Shown here: piece by piece, positions 48,885-62,023 of the stretch
Numbering within the stretch: position 1 is the first letter of the stretch
How the letters are laid out: each line of letters starts with the position of its first letter
NCBI GenBank assembly: GCA_033980235.1
Contig: CM067074.1
Location: 36,019,223-36,083,222 of the forward strand
DNA: 64,000 nt
Direction: 5' to 3'
Source: Diadema setosum
Lineage: Eukaryota > Echinodermata > Echinoidea > Diadematoida > Diadematidae
The notes under the pieces: model-generated
What the model was told of the DNA's origin: nothing
The model's database searches: none
Seen by the model: the letters and a program-made list of their open reading frames with translations, nothing else
Translations under genes and position numbers: made by a program

Positions 48885-48945
48885 TCTCTTTCTCCCTCCT
48901 TCCCTCCCTCTCCCTCCCCCCCCCCCCTCTCTCTCTCTCTCTCCC

Positions 48946-48992
<47 letters not shown>

Positions 48993-48995
48993 CTT
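48885..48995. repeat. CT / CTTT microsatellite with 12-C run
   Basis: CCCT units lead to a C run, (CT)n and then (CTTT)n. Confidence 0.95.
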
Positions 48996-51548
48996 TCTGT
49001 TCTGCTTTACCCTACTGTTCACATCCTCGGCCTGAACAGTTTGTTTTGAATTTAGACACCTAAGAGCTTCCACATGCAGCATCAAAAAGTGTGTTATCTT
49101 TGCTTGCATGTAGCTTTTATCGGGTGTTCAGCAAAATGCATAAATAAAGCGTGGCGCCTCCTTAGAAAGATGGGATGTCAATACCCAAACAGAGATGGCC
49201 AAGGACTATCAATGAGACGCTCAAGGTCAAATGGGGAGGAACGTGATTCTCAGAATACTAAAGGCGTTGTCTCGGTATATCCTGCCCATCCCCAAACCTT
49301 AGAAATACGAAAAGGGTCATCTTTCAAATTGCAAGAGATTTTATAGTTTGAGATTCTTATTGGGATGTGTGAGTTACATTTAATCATGATCGTCGATTCC
49401 GCTTCTTTTCGCGGACAATGTTCAGGTACACCTCTTACATTTGCTTAATCAGTGGTATTTTTAACCGAGGAAAGGGCAATTGGTGTCTATTCACAGCTAG
49501 AATGCACCATAAAGTAAAAACGTTAATAGAATGCTATTTTGAGCAACTTTTAATTCATTTCCAGTGTGTTGCGCAAATGCGATTTTTTTTTTTGTCTGTC
49601 TCTTTATTCTTTAAATGTTTTTATCACAGTTTGGAGCAACCTTCGTTAGATATTAGCTGGGTCATCCACATTCAAACCTTTCACTGGGATATTTCTTCAA
49701 CTAAATATGATTGTTCATTACCGACGCAGAAGTGTAATAATAAGTGTACGACTTATTTCTATAAATGACTATTTTCACCTTTCCGTTGGAATTATGACAT
49801 ATGTCTAAGTAGACAAATTCATTCGTATGGTAGAAATGGTTCATGAACATACATCTAAACGGTAAACATCGTACAAGGAGCAACGTATACAAGAAACAAT
49901 TGACAGAGACTAAATCTTTGCTAAATCATTTACACCATTAATATGGCAACCATACCAATTTTAACGGTTTTATCAAATAAACGCTATTCGGTATTGCCTT
50001 GGTAGTTGTGGTAATGTTTCCAATTCACTAGCTCTGATTCAAAATGTGTTATTCATTCATTCACGTCGCAGATTATCCCCGACATTCTTTCAGATCAAGT
50101 ATTTTAGCTCAACCAGAGCTGACTTGCATCTTTATAAAAAAAAAGTACATAACTGCATTGAAGGTAGTTAAAATCGTTAGGAGTCTGTAATATCTATTGG
50201 AGAGTTTTTCATCTGTAATAGTAAGAAGTATTAGGCCAGTGTAATGTCATTCTTACATTGAATAGGTAATTTGCAATTGCGACGTTCTTTGCGTTCTCAT
50301 TCCAAGACATATCGTAATTTCCTGAAACGATTGAACATCACAATATTGGCATTAGAATACTCTGTATAGAGTGACTGATAAATGAAGAGTCATTTCAGTT
50401 GTAATGACCCATCTCCATTTCAGCACAAATCACTCGCCAAATGACGGCTATTACTGGTAAAAAGTCAGGTTTCCAAATCTCAGTATCACTCGTCTATCAG
50501 AATAAAAACCCGCTGCCATGACTGATCCACTGTGCGTTGGGTAGGAACCGGGTCATCAAGCACCCTAACGTGCTCTGCATACTCGGCCTATACCCAGCTT
50601 CAACGCCAGTCATTAAGCCCCGATTGGAGGACTAAATAGCAGATGATGTCCCCAATGTGAAATACCAGTCGATGAAAGGCTATCATGCAGTAGCGATCAT
50701 TTGCTACTCCTTTCTCTTTTAGAATGATTTCTTGAGTCCAAACCCGGTGAAAGAAAAAAAAAATGAAAATGAGCATTTAGGATGCACAAGAAAATGATTG
50801 TTCATACAAGACATATATTATAGAAAGCTGTGATAAGAACACTGAATGAAGCAAAATTGATAAAAAGAAAGCATTACATTACACAGATTAGAAAAGCTAT
50901 TGGTCTTTGTAATAACAACTAAATCATACTATTTTAGATGTGGTCATAAAGCTTGATTTGCTTGCTTGTGTATCATTTTATGATAAAAACCTAGTGTGTG
51001 GCAATTATGCGGAATTAGTTTAATATCTCAGTAGTTCTCTTATCCACCAAATTTATGTTATATGTAATGGCATTACTCACAATGCTAAATTAAATCTAAG
51101 ATAGCTTTGTGGGATTCTATAGAGCATCATTCAGAAAAAAAAAAATCCAGAATTCAACATATCCCTCACACAAATAACTCTAAATCTCTTCCGGAAGTCT
51201 CGTATTTCGTTCTTTTTCGATTTGTTATTTCTATTGTTGTTATTTTTATGCAATTTGTTGGCGACAGTTTTTCCCAGCTTAAAATTATGTTATTGATTGA
51301 TTTTAATCGATAAAAGCAAAATATAGTGACGCTTTTGTGAAATTTGACAGAGAGCACACTTTTTATTGAAATGTTGTACAAAAATTCCCGTTTTTGAAGA
51401 ACTTTTTTGTATGAATGTATGCACATTTTATGTTTAACTTACGCTCCCGAGTGTCGCAAATTTGGTATCAAAAGATGTCGGAGACTTAAAAGAAAAAGAA
51501 AATGTGAAACACTACACTATATCGCGCGGAATGGCGAGGCGGTCTACG
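48996..51548. other. Unassigned sequence
   Basis: Nothing recognised. Confidence 0.5.
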
Positions 51549-51679
51549 CCCCCCCCCCCCCCCCCACCCCCCCCCCACACACACACACACACACACACAC
51601 ACTCTTCTTAGGGTAAAAGGGATCAAATCTGATTGTATTGTATTGTATACATACTGGATATAACATACAAATGTATGCT

Positions 51680-51706
<27 letters not shown>
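51549..51706. repeat. C-run with CA repeat, then GT repeat in opposite sense
   Basis: C-runs plus (CA)n at 51549-51602 and (GT)n at 51680-51706 form an inverted pair of simple repeats 78 bp apart. These ends could base-pair in single strands. Confidence 0.9.
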
Positions 51707-51710
<4 letters not shown>

Positions 51711-51998
51711 CAAATGTGTATAAATGTATGTTCGGAATCATTTTTCAGATGACTCAACTCTGCAAGAAGTAGGATGATGGCGATCCGATAAAACTCGTGA
51801 TATGCTTGCAAAGAAGTCCTGTACGGCTTCGCTAAAATGATGCATTACAATTGGGACTGCATTTCACAAACTGGAATTTCAATCTCAGCGGGGATCTATT
51901 GAGAACGTGTGGAAATTTGGAAATTCTGTCAGAATTAACAATTTTGTCAGGCAGCAAAATTTGACGCAAATATGGCTTGCATGAGAGAATGGGCATTC

Positions 51999-51999
51999 T

Positions 52000-52031
<32 letters not shown>

Positions 52032-52144
52032 TGTCTTATCTCTTTCTTTTCTCTGATAATGACATTGCTAATGATTTGATGATGATGATGATGAGGAGGA
52101 GGAGGAGGAGGAGGAGGATGAGGAGGAGGAGGAGGAGGAGGATG
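51999..52144. repeat. CT repeat and GAT/GAG trinucleotide repeat
   Basis: (CT)n at 51999-52020 is followed, after about 60 bp, by (GAT)n grading into (GAG)n at 52078-52144. Confidence 0.95.
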
Positions 52145-52804
52145 GTGCAAATATGACGATGTTAAAAAAAATAAAGTAAACACAGTGAAGAAACAGAATT
52201 ACTGTTTGCAATCGATGTTTCTTGATACAAAAACAACAGCATTTTTAACAAACCCATCCAGTAAAGGTTTCCGTTGTATTCTTTTTCTTTGCCTGTTTCG
52301 CATAAAGTTGTTTTCCTGCAAAATCTCATTTTTAGTACTAATGATTAAGAGTACTAATCTTTTTGCACTGTGGACATCTGTAACTGTGTACTTGTCTCGG
52401 TTATCATTGAAAGATCTTATGTACAGGAATGGCCCCATTAGGGATATGAGATTAAGATCAGATGCCTGAGATAGGATTTAAGAAAAAAGGGGACAGCCGG
52501 CTGTGTTTGACTTTGCACACGTGTCTAAAGATTTGCTCTAAGGTGCTTCCAAGTTGAAGTCTGGTAGGCTATGGAATGTTAATTGATGAGTGACTATTGA
52601 TGGCATGCGAGCGAGTCCTCGGGAGCAAACAGTGTGAAGTATCAGAGAGCAATCCATGGCAGGCATTGACCCCGGAGAAAGGGGTACGTTGGTGCGTAAG
52701 CAAAGGAGAGCTTGTTCGGTCGAGGTAATGTATACATAAGATTTACATTACTGTAATCAGTCGATGAGTGAGTTTGTCTCTGTATTGTTTGTCGATGTTA
52801 GTTA

Positions 52805-52840
52805 GTGCGTGTGTGTGTATGTGTATGTGTGTGTGTGTGT

Positions 52841-52882
<42 letters not shown>
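52805..52882. repeat. GT microsatellite, interrupted
   Basis: GT units with AT and GC interruptions. Downstream, 53604-53650 has a C-run with CA repeats. Confidence 0.95.
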
Positions 52883-52885
<3 letters not shown>

Positions 52886-54657
52886 GTGTACCTCTTTGTA
52901 CCACTGACATCCTAGTTTTGATGGCAAGTTCACAAGAAAGGAGGTAGAATTTTTCCATTAATCCAAATTTTTTCATCACGATCACTGAAAATGAAAATTT
53001 ATTTTTGTTAATATATTATGTGTGTTATGATGATATCAGATAGACGTGTTACAATGTCAAATAGCGTAAGTGTATTTGTCGATTTTACTTCGTAGATTAA
53101 ACTGCAAAGCCCTCGAGCTGCTAAATTGACTTAGAACTGATGGGAAAATGTTTTGTAGTTGTTGGTTTTTTTTTTTGTCAAGGTGTCATTATAACGGTCA
53201 AAAAAAAAAACAGATGACGGTGTACATCATAACTGCAATATGTTCAATATCATTGGAGGCAGTTCGACATTTCGGTCATGAGGTCGAGAAAACGGTTACG
53301 CACTTACACGAAGTTGCGAAGTAATTGAGGTTACAGGTATGTGGAATTAGTGCCGATTTGCTGAGCTTATTGTGAGCTCATCTAATCAAGATAATTATGG
53401 CATTGTCACGATTGTCCTCTTAACCAATGAAATAGTAATAGTAGAAGTATACTAGTGGGTTTGCTTGTTGTATGCTAGGCATTGCACTCTTTCTCTTGAG
53501 TGCGTGTAAACAACACTGTATACCAGTTATAGCGAAATCTCTTTCCATTCATTTACATCACTTGTTTTCTTGTCCATTCTAGTTTTGCAGACTTTAATAT
53601 CTACACCCCCCCCCCCCCCACACACACACACACATACATACACACACAGACATACGCCCACATGATTACGGAATTATGCATGACTATTATCTCGGTATTA
53701 ATTTGTTATGAAACTTACCAAGGACAAGTTAAAGATCTCTGAAGTGGACAAACCAGGGGAAAATGATTGTCCAAATTATATCAAAATACTGAGCCAAGAG
53801 CAAGTTAGTCTGTGATTATCTTGCAATAAGCCAAATGTATCTCCTTTGCATGACGATAAGATCTTAAAAAGCCGATGAGATTGTAAAAATAGGTTATAAC
53901 GAGAAAAAAGTTGTATTATGCATAAGTAAGGCAAGGAAATTATTTTTGTTTGACGTCACATCACAAAATTAAAACCTTGAGCAGAAAATGCTTCTAGAGA
54001 CTATAGACAATGAAAGATAAATCCGAAAATAAAACAAAGCCGCTCTAGATTTTACATGATCTCCCTCTCAGTCTAACACATATAGGTTACACCCACGAAT
54101 GCACATACAGTTGTATTCACATAGTATGAAGGCTAATGTTTGTCATCATTAAAATTTCCTGTTTATGAGGAATACTTAAAAGTATAAACAGTATTACACT
54201 TCACAGTGTAATACATCTTGGTACATAAAAGGAAATATCTAAAATGATGCCACCTATTTTAATCCCATATGACATGGTAGCTGTCATGATGGTTCCAAGA
54301 AGTCATTTCAGTAAGATTGTCAAATCAGTGGAAGTTGATAGCCAAAATATTTATTCTTAAGGGAGAGTGTATGCCCCATTCATATTGCAGTTTGATTTAT
54401 TGTCCTTAAACGCCGAATCAGACTATGAAAATGTGTCATCGCGGTACACAAATATGATTCATTCAGCGAAGAATGTTTCTTCGAACCTTGGTATGATTTA
54501 CCGCTCGCGGGGAAAATGACTCGGACGGGGATAGAATGTCGACATAAAACAACACGACATAATAGGAAAGCAATTCTGCACATTATGGCTCATTAGGCTC
54601 AGCCCTTGTTGAGTGAGCGACTTTGTAAGTCGCAGCCAACACCGACCTTTATTGAGA
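52883..54657. other. Unassigned sequence
   Basis: Apart from the C/CA tract at 53604-53650, nothing recognised. Confidence 0.5.
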
Positions 54658-54663
54658 GCAATG

Positions 54664-54739
54664 CAGGGCCGGCGGAGCGTTTTTTTCACAAGTTGGGGGG
54701 GGGGGGGGGAAGAACACCTCCGGGTTTCATGAGCTAACG

Positions 54740-54770
<31 letters not shown>

Positions 54771-54922
54771 GACCTTCAGCGCAACTTCTGGTGCCACTTC
54801 CGGGTTTCCTCAGCTGACAAGCAAAACTAAACAAAAACAAAAACAAAAAGGTATTCAGCTCATTTTCCTTTGTATGGTGCAAAAAAGTGCCCCCCCCCCC
54901 CCCCTCCCGGTTCCGCCGACAT
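54664..54922. mobile_element. hAT-like MITE with G-run and C-run, internal 80-bp duplication
   Basis: The left end CAGGGCCGGCGGAGCG pairs with the right end (reverse complement ATGTCGGCGGAACCG). GCAATG flanks both sides (54658-54663 and 54923-54928), a possible target duplication, although hAT elements usually make 8 bp. A G run (54695-54709) lies inside the left end and a C run (54890-54904) inside the right end. Internally, CCGGGTTTCATGAGCTAACG (54720) repeats as CCGGGTTTCCTCAGCTGACA (54800). A 28-A tract lies at 54743-54770. Non-coding. Confidence 0.65.
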
Positions 54923-55242
54923 GCAATGAAGTATGTAAATTAAATTACAGAACTTTATCACATGCTTATCACGTTCTAAGATAAGTGTGATAAGTGTCTG
55001 AAAAAATAAATGCGTAAAGTGCCATTTCCCACACATCAAACATCAACTGCAACCATTCAATTAGAAACAAAATGTCCTAAATAGTGTCCGAATATTGATT
55101 TCTTAAGCAATATCGACTAACAATTAAAATAAGAAATCCTGTACAAAATTAAACGTGCAAAAAACTCTCTCAACTTTTATCAATTTTGCCTCAGAAAATA
55201 TGTGTATCGTTAACGTGCTAAGAATAATGTTTTCAAAGTGTC

Positions 55243-55392
55243 AAAGTCAAAAAAGTGTATAAAATATTTCAGTCATTATTATATATCAAAGTGTATGACA
55301 TAAATCAGTCATCGTTTCTTTTACATTAAAGTGTATAAAGTTTATCTGTATATCAATTATCATTTCTGTTTAAACTAAGTGTAGAAAATACT
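55243..55392. repeat. About 41-bp degenerate tandem repeat
   Basis: Three to four units each begin AAAGTGTAT(A/G)A and include CAGTCAT-type sequence, spaced 40-45 bp apart. Confidence 0.55.
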
Positions 55393-55669
55393 GTTCGTCG
55401 TGAATTCGTTCTATTGCGTCTCCTCCCTCTTTCGTCCGTATCATAAGAGTATCCCGGTCACGTAAAACTTCCAGGGAAATACCACAGCATCCAAATAACA
55501 TTTCAGTTCTGCTGGTCAGATAGATTCTCTGAGGTATAGACTGGTTTGTCGTCCGCTTTGTTAGCCGACTCCAGCCGCCTTCTCCTCGTTTCCTAGGCGC
55601 CTCCCTTGTTGACCCACTTAGCTGGCTTGCCTTACAAGGATCCGGTGCAGGTTTGGGAAAGTATGGCAA
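55393..55669 (-). other. Open frame of unknown nature
   Basis: On the minus strand about 99 codons remain open, with mixed composition (SQLSGSTREAPRKRGEGG, then TEMLFGCCGISLEVLRDRD). The G+C content is higher than in the flanks. No ATG context, splice sites or recognised domain support a gene, and the end overlaps the tandem repeat. Confidence 0.2.
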
Positions 55670-55699
55670 CGTTTTGGAAGTAAGAGATTCTCACATTTT

Positions 55700-57249
55700 G
55701 TGATGTGAATCCTGCATTCCAATATCTTAACAACATTAGTATTGACAGAAGGGCACATATTTCAAGAAAACCATCGATGTTAAGAAATCATTGAAATGCA
55801 GAATCACGGAAAGAGGACACATTACCATAATGAATAATTTCATGTGAAATTTCCTTCTTCTACATTCAAGCATGGACCTACTACCTAATAGTAGATCCAT
55901 GATTCGAGTGACATTAGTCGTCAAGATCAATTTTTTATTTGTTGTTGCAATTTTGTTTACTTAAATGAAATGAAATGTAGGGTCGATGAACCCGCTGTTT
56001 AACTGGAAAATATAATTTCAGTAATTTTGTCACTGGACAAGCGGATCAAATTTTAACAAAAGTATCAAATGATAATCATTCACTTTGAAAAAGGTAGTAC
56101 CACCGTGTTCTAAGGATAAAAAACGGTTACAGAAGGTTTTCCAAGGTTTTCGATTTTGTGTCGTCATACTCTTTCTTCATTGATCATCAGATTTACGCAC
56201 AATCACATTGTTATAGTGCGAGCTGTTTACAACATTTGTTCGTGAAGAAATCTGAGTATGTGAACAACTTTTAGTAATGAAAGATTTTTTACGTTTTACG
56301 ACTACATCTGCCTTGCATCATGAACTGTTTCTTAAACATTGCTTTCTTGCGATTTACAGTCAAGAGACCACTTACAGATAAAAGCGTCTGCACTCATACT
56401 TGGTCATCGAATACATGTTATTATCTTTTCTAGGAATAAGAATTTAATTTTCTGTAACAACCTGTGTTTACCCCTTCACCTATCAATAGACATGCGATTT
56501 GAAAGTGGGGAGTAAGTAAATAAAGCAAGTGATGAGATAAGAAGCCGGAGTTATATCATAACTCGATTCACACATGCAGACACTTTCGTTATATTGTTCA
56601 GCCCGACAAAATCATCATTTTATTCACACCGCAAGCGTGTGTTGTACATGTTGCGTACATTGCATCTGGTGGGTTCATACTTAGGACATAACTAGATGCA
56701 GCTATAACCTCCACGCCCCTTACTCCAAGTCTCTCTCTCGGTTTCTCTTTTTTTCTAGGTCTCTTTCTTTTTCTCTCCCTCTCTCTTACAAAAACTATAT
56801 CACCAGCAAACGCTCGTGCTGTGCAGCCTGATACGTGTAGTTAGTATTCTTACCTCTTGTGATTTTGATACTAGTATTACCGAGTCAAATTGATATCGCA
56901 ATATGAATACTTATCACACAACATGCTCTATGAGGAGCATTGTACTTTACACCGACCAACTCGTTATTACCGGTAGCTAAGTCTATTGCCTCTGTTAAAA
57001 ACACAGATCATACGATAGAAGAAAAAGAGTCAAAATCCGTTCCTCAAGGCGGCTTCATCGACAGCAGCTGATAGAAAAGAAAAACACCTGTCATTTCTAT
57101 ACATAGAGCCCCCACCCAAGTTTCCTTCTATCACTACCTATACATTTTCATTAAGCGTTGCTAACATCTTTCTTTTAGTAAAAGAAATCGAAAGAGATTA
57201 GGTTTGTTCATCCTGGTACGGTAAAATCGCAGTGTCCCTTAACTCACCT
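55700..57249. other. Unassigned sequence
   Basis: Nothing recognised. Confidence 0.5.
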
Positions 57250-57363
57250 GGGCCCTGTTATCAAAAGATATAATCGATTGTAAATCTGCTTAACACACAG
57301 GCTGCCATAGACTCATGATAGATATCAACATTATAATCAATTTTAAGTCTTCATAAAACATGG
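57250..57363. mobile_element. Possible decayed GTTTCAT-type MITE
   Basis: The left end, GGGCCCTGTTATCAAAAGA, pairs loosely with the right end read in reverse (CATGTTTTATGAAGACTTA). Both arms then carry AAT-GATT-TAA-like sequence. The match is imperfect, so this is offered only as a probable old relative of the elements at 10416, 10823 and 46324. Confidence 0.35.
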
Positions 57364-57456
57364 TCTATCACATCTCTTTCTCTATCTCTCCTCTTTATCT
57401 TATTCTTCTTTATCTTATTCCCCGTCTCTCTTTCTCTCATAAGAATCATAATACTC

Positions 57457-57458
<2 letters not shown>

Positions 57459-57487
<29 letters not shown>
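57459..57487. repeat. (CT)n microsatellite
   Basis: About 13 CT units within a wider CT-rich stretch from 57370. Confidence 0.95.
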
Positions 57488-57490
<3 letters not shown>

Positions 57491-57590
57491 CTCTCTTAGA
57501 AAATTCACATATCACTCTTTTTTCTCTCTTTATTGATTGTTTTCCTTAAGTACAGTAGTGAAAACATTGGGTCGTCTTTTCTGCTGTACG

Positions 57591-57803
57591 TCACGAGACC
57601 GACACCCACGAGTCATACAGCCCATTAGTTCAACACTAAGCTAACAAGGCCCACGAGACCGACACAGTAAGCCCAGTGTTGTATCTGTCGAACTCGTGGG
57701 CTGTTTTGACCTAGTGTCGAACTCAGAATATAGGCCGTATGACTCGTGAGCTTTATGACTCATGGACCTGTTTCCAATGTCGAACTCGTGGGCTGTATTG
57801 GTG
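57591..57803. repeat. Inverted and direct array of GTCGAACTCGTGGGCTGTAT motif
   Basis: Forward copies: GTCGAACTCGTGGGCTGTTT (57688), GTATGACTCGTGAGCTTTAT (57738) and GTCGAACTCGTGGGCTGTAT (57779), plus partials near 57716 and 57761. Inverted copies: CACCCACGAGTCATACAGCC (57603) and CCCACGAGACCGACAC (57650). The outermost copies form an inverted pair, so the whole unit (about 213 bp) may be a fold-back element made from one motif. Confidence 0.7.
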
Positions 57804-58602
57804 GCGGTCTAGTGGGATGACCCCGTTTATTCATGCTTGCTTTTACGTCTCGACAAAATGTTCATATACATATTTGTGAGCATACAAAATGCAATAATTT
57901 GCGAACATTTCGTATCATTTTGGTTAAAAAAAGCCACAGGAGCAAAAGATAAAATGTAATGGGCTCATGAATTTTGCACGTGTCTACACAAACATCCCAC
58001 TAATTAGCGCGATCAGCATTGCGATGCTAATTCCGCTGGACGCTGGACGCCGTGACCGTGTGAACGCTGGACCAAGTGATCTTGAGACTTTACATCCCAT
58101 CATTCAAAGCGCACATCAAAACAGCGTGCGCAGCACACTACTGTGAGCCACAAGAACAAAAGATTTATCAACCGGCTACTTGAACGCTTACAAAAAGAAA
58201 TAGTCTCGAGATTTAAGGAGTGCGATCGTCATCCCGCTATTTTGTACGTGTGAATGCGGCTGATAAGACTGTTATTGTGAAGTGTTTACTTTTTGTTACA
58301 ACCTAGAGGAGAAGAAGAGTGACAATCAACAGCACACACATTATTTCTGTGACACCCTAACAATAAAAAAAGATACATCACCACTGAACTTTTGACAAAT
58401 TTTGTCAAAACCAACTTGAATTCTCGAGCGCCACGTATGCGATGTCCCTCTCTTTAGAAACGTTTCACCAACGTGGGTTCCGTTGAACCCCGTTGAACAA
58501 ATTCAGGAATGCACGACTTTTCTAATGTGCATGTTTATGGTACGACTTTGACATCCTCTGGTATACTGGTTTAAAACATGATTGATTTCTCGAGCACTAG
58601 CC
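57804..58602. other. Unassigned sequence
   Basis: Nothing recognised beyond a GCTGGACGCTGGACG direct repeat near 58035. Confidence 0.5.
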
Positions 58603-58682
58603 CTGCCGACAGTGGTGATGAAGAGTTAACGAGAGATTACCATTTAATCTAGCCAGAGCAGTGTTCTAGGAGCTGTCGGCAG
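58603..58682. other. Inverted repeat CTGCCGACAG
   Basis: CTGCCGACAG (58603-58612) and CTGTCGGCAG (58673-58682) are exact inverted copies 60 bp apart. Beyond these arms the match is weak. Confidence 0.6.
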
Positions 58683-61600
58683 AAAGACATGTTAGTCATC
58701 CATCGACGCTATCATCAGTAGATATAGAAAAATTTTAGTACACATGTCTTTACAGTTATGCGGACATAAGAAAATATCCTTACATTAAGATTGTGCAAAA
58801 ATTATAGACATAGTCTACTGACGCCAATACGCAGGTAAGTTACAAGAAGGCTAAGTGTGATGACAAAGTAATGACATTGAAATTTGATTGAAATTTTGAA
58901 CTTGGGCCATTATGGTGGAAAATCTAAAAATACCTCAATGAACTTAAAAAGTCCAGACACAATGTGCATAAGAGATGAACTATTGAATAGGCCTGGTTAC
59001 TTTACTATTTACCCGCGTGTTTACACATACGGCAATAAATGCTAACAGTGCATAAAATAATAGCTTGCTTTTATGGAGATTTATGATTCCAGGATGAAAA
59101 AAAAAAAGTTGTTGTTGTTGTTGTTTTTCTCCTGGCTCTCTCTATATCTCTTTGTCTCTGTAAGTTTTCGTATGTAGTAACTAACGGTAGTTTTTCTTTC
59201 CTCTCCTTTCAAAAGATTTCATCCTTCCCCACTGGCAATGACATTCGCATTTCAGAAAACTTGTAGAATATTAAGGAAGCTAATTTATCTGTGTTCCTGT
59301 TTCTTTATTTGACTTCGCTATTTTTAAGATGTTTATTTCAGTTTTCTTGCAATCAAATTTACTGTGTAGTACCTCATGTTATATCACTTGATAAGTTTTA
59401 TGAGTCAACAAACTGCAATTACTTGTGTCGCCTTCACAGAAGCAGACATCCGCATTAGCATTGTTGGTTGAGTGAAATATTAAGTAGTCTTAACACAAGG
59501 CTAAGTTTGCTCTCTAGCCGCCCAAGGTTCCTGCTGATGGCCAATATGTGGGCTGTGGCACGTTTTGTCGTCTCGGCATGCCAGCACCACACCGGGCCAA
59601 GAATTCCCCGCCAGTCAGGCACAGCGGTGGACGAAATTTCCGCCAAGACTGCCACTGTTTTCCTCAGGCAGCGACGTTTTGTTTGGAGCTCAGGTTACAT
59701 CGCGAAAAGAGAGCAAAACGTGACGTCCCAGAAAGGACATCTAAGAATCAAAATATCGACAACTCCAAGTGGCTTGAGATATTTGCCTGGAATGTTAATG
59801 AGAGGTTTTCAAATTGCTGCGCTGGGATCATACAATACACCTGCACCTGCTTAGTTCACGTGACAGATTTCGTTCTGACAGACAAGCTTGGAAAGCTTTA
59901 GCCTGGCATCTCACTTTCTTACTTCGTCATCTCTCTTCGAGATTTTTTTTTTATTACTGCAAGATAAGTCGCTTCAAAGAACGATTTATTTCTTTATGCC
60001 GATCATGTCTGATTAGTCTTCATACAAGGCACTCGACCTCTGCTCCCTCATAACAGTTTATGCTCTGCAAACTGTCATGAGTGGGTATGGTATCTATCAA
60101 TCGACAAGATGTTTAGACCTAGAAAAGGTGGACATTGTATATAGGCAGCCGCCATTTTGCAACAAACAGTCAAAAAAATACTCGTTATGCATGAACTTGC
60201 TTCAATGCACACGCAAGACATACATCCATCACTCAGTTCGAGGTGTGAGTATATCTCAACTACCGTACCAATACTGATATATGATTCTTGGATGATAATC
60301 ATGATAATACTGTCCCATTCTAATCTTTCAATGAATCCAAACCAAACTGGTTCATTTTAATCAACGATCTTTATACAGAAAGCTCGATTAAACTTCTATC
60401 TTCGAGATCACCTTATTTTTCTGTCTTTTAGGAATCTTTCTTGCAAATGATGATAAACCATATTCCTTATACCATGTATACCCTGGTGACTGAAGTCTAC
60501 TTCTTGAACTCTTTCCTTTTTTGGTCCTAAAAGCTTCACACTTTGTTACGTCCCCTGCCCTATTTATGAAATACTCGTGGGTCCGTTCCATAAGATTGTG
60601 TCTCATTTTTTACATCATGATCGAGGTGGCCTTTCTCTTATCATTTTCTCTTCTCTCCTCCTTTCTTTGTTTTTTGTTTTTGCTTCTTTATACAAAAAAT
60701 AGGAGACATACACAAAGGCCGTTCATGCGTCATGTCTTTTCATACGTAGGATTACCAGTCCTGTCCTAGTTATCTTTATTATAATTTGTAACAACAACAA
60801 TAAAAAATGTTGGTCATTTAATCGATGTGATCAATTTCAATGACAAACTTTAAGGTAAGATCAGGTAACCTCTTTCCAGTTAGCTGAAATCATTTTACCT
60901 CGACCTCAGTGATCACAGTGAACATAGTTACATCCCTTTCGTTAGTGATGATTGCAGTTTTCTTTAAAAAAAAAAAGCACTCTTTCCATGACATGATTTT
61001 TCACGTGCACTTTTGAGTGTGAACATACAGCATCAATCTCAGATTCTTGACTCACGCGGTCCAGTGATTAAAATTAATACTCTTGGCATATGACTTGTCT
61101 TTTTTGTTTTGTTTATTCCAATGCGTTGTGCATGAGAACATACATGACCTTTTGCGAAAGGGTATCTTGCAATTACGGATGCAGACATGGCATAACAATG
61201 TTGTATGGATTTTTTTAGCTCTAAAGTATCTTCTTGTTTGTTCGTTTCAGATTATCCATAAAAGGGTCAATTTGGGTGCATTTGAGAATCGTTTTACTAT
61301 CAGATGTCCGCCGCTGATAATCTACGGGAAGCCCGAATATTTGTATAAGAGGGGAAGAGAAGATGTATTTTCATCTGCGCAGTTGCATTTTACTCCTAAT
61401 ATGTTCTGTATCATTATATGCATTTATATACAAATATATGCATGTTTGTTTGTTTATTTGTCTGTTTGTCTGTATGTCTGTGTATATGTTTGTGTTTGTG
61501 CAGCATGATGAAACACGTTTGATGAAGGACTCGTTTATTCACTTTCTGAAAAGATTACAAAAACAGCACGTTTTGTTGGCTATAGCGTGATCTTGAGAAG

Positions 61601-62023
61601 TCATTATCTAGCGTCTTCAGGTTCAATCAAATTGCTTATTTGATTCTTTTGACAACTTCGACCTCAACCCTTAATGCGCTAAACCCTAATAATCTTTGTG
61701 CCTTCTGAAAAAAAGTCATGTAATTATGAAAGTTTGATATAACGCCCTCAAGAGTCAATTCATCGTCAGCCTTGCCAGCAGGCAGGGCGAGGTACTTTCT
61801 GACGTCAGATGGTTTGCTGTGATGAGGACCATTAGCTCAGGTGACGAAAGAGATGGTAACTGGAGGAGATCAAACGCTACTTAGTCATCATTCATCAGTA
61901 AACAAATGTTTCCTCGGCTCCCAGGGAAGCGACCATATCAGAAACATTTCAACAATTTGAAGGATATCATATATATTTTTTATGTGTTTTATCTCTGATA
62001 TACTTTTGGCATAAAAATGGAGG
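58683..62023. other. Unassigned sequence with one G+C-rich island
   Basis: The island at about 59510-59720 is open in several frames on both strands, so no frame is favoured. An open frame at 61083-61508 ends in a TG-rich microsatellite. No recognised protein family. Confidence 0.4.

Noticed and set aside
59455..59901. Overlapping open frames in a G+C-rich island
   Set aside because: Three frames on two strands are open at once, with no recognised domain or decisive splice signal.
61083..61508. 141-codon plus-strand frame
   Set aside because: The end is a TG-rich microsatellite and the rest shows no family resemblance.
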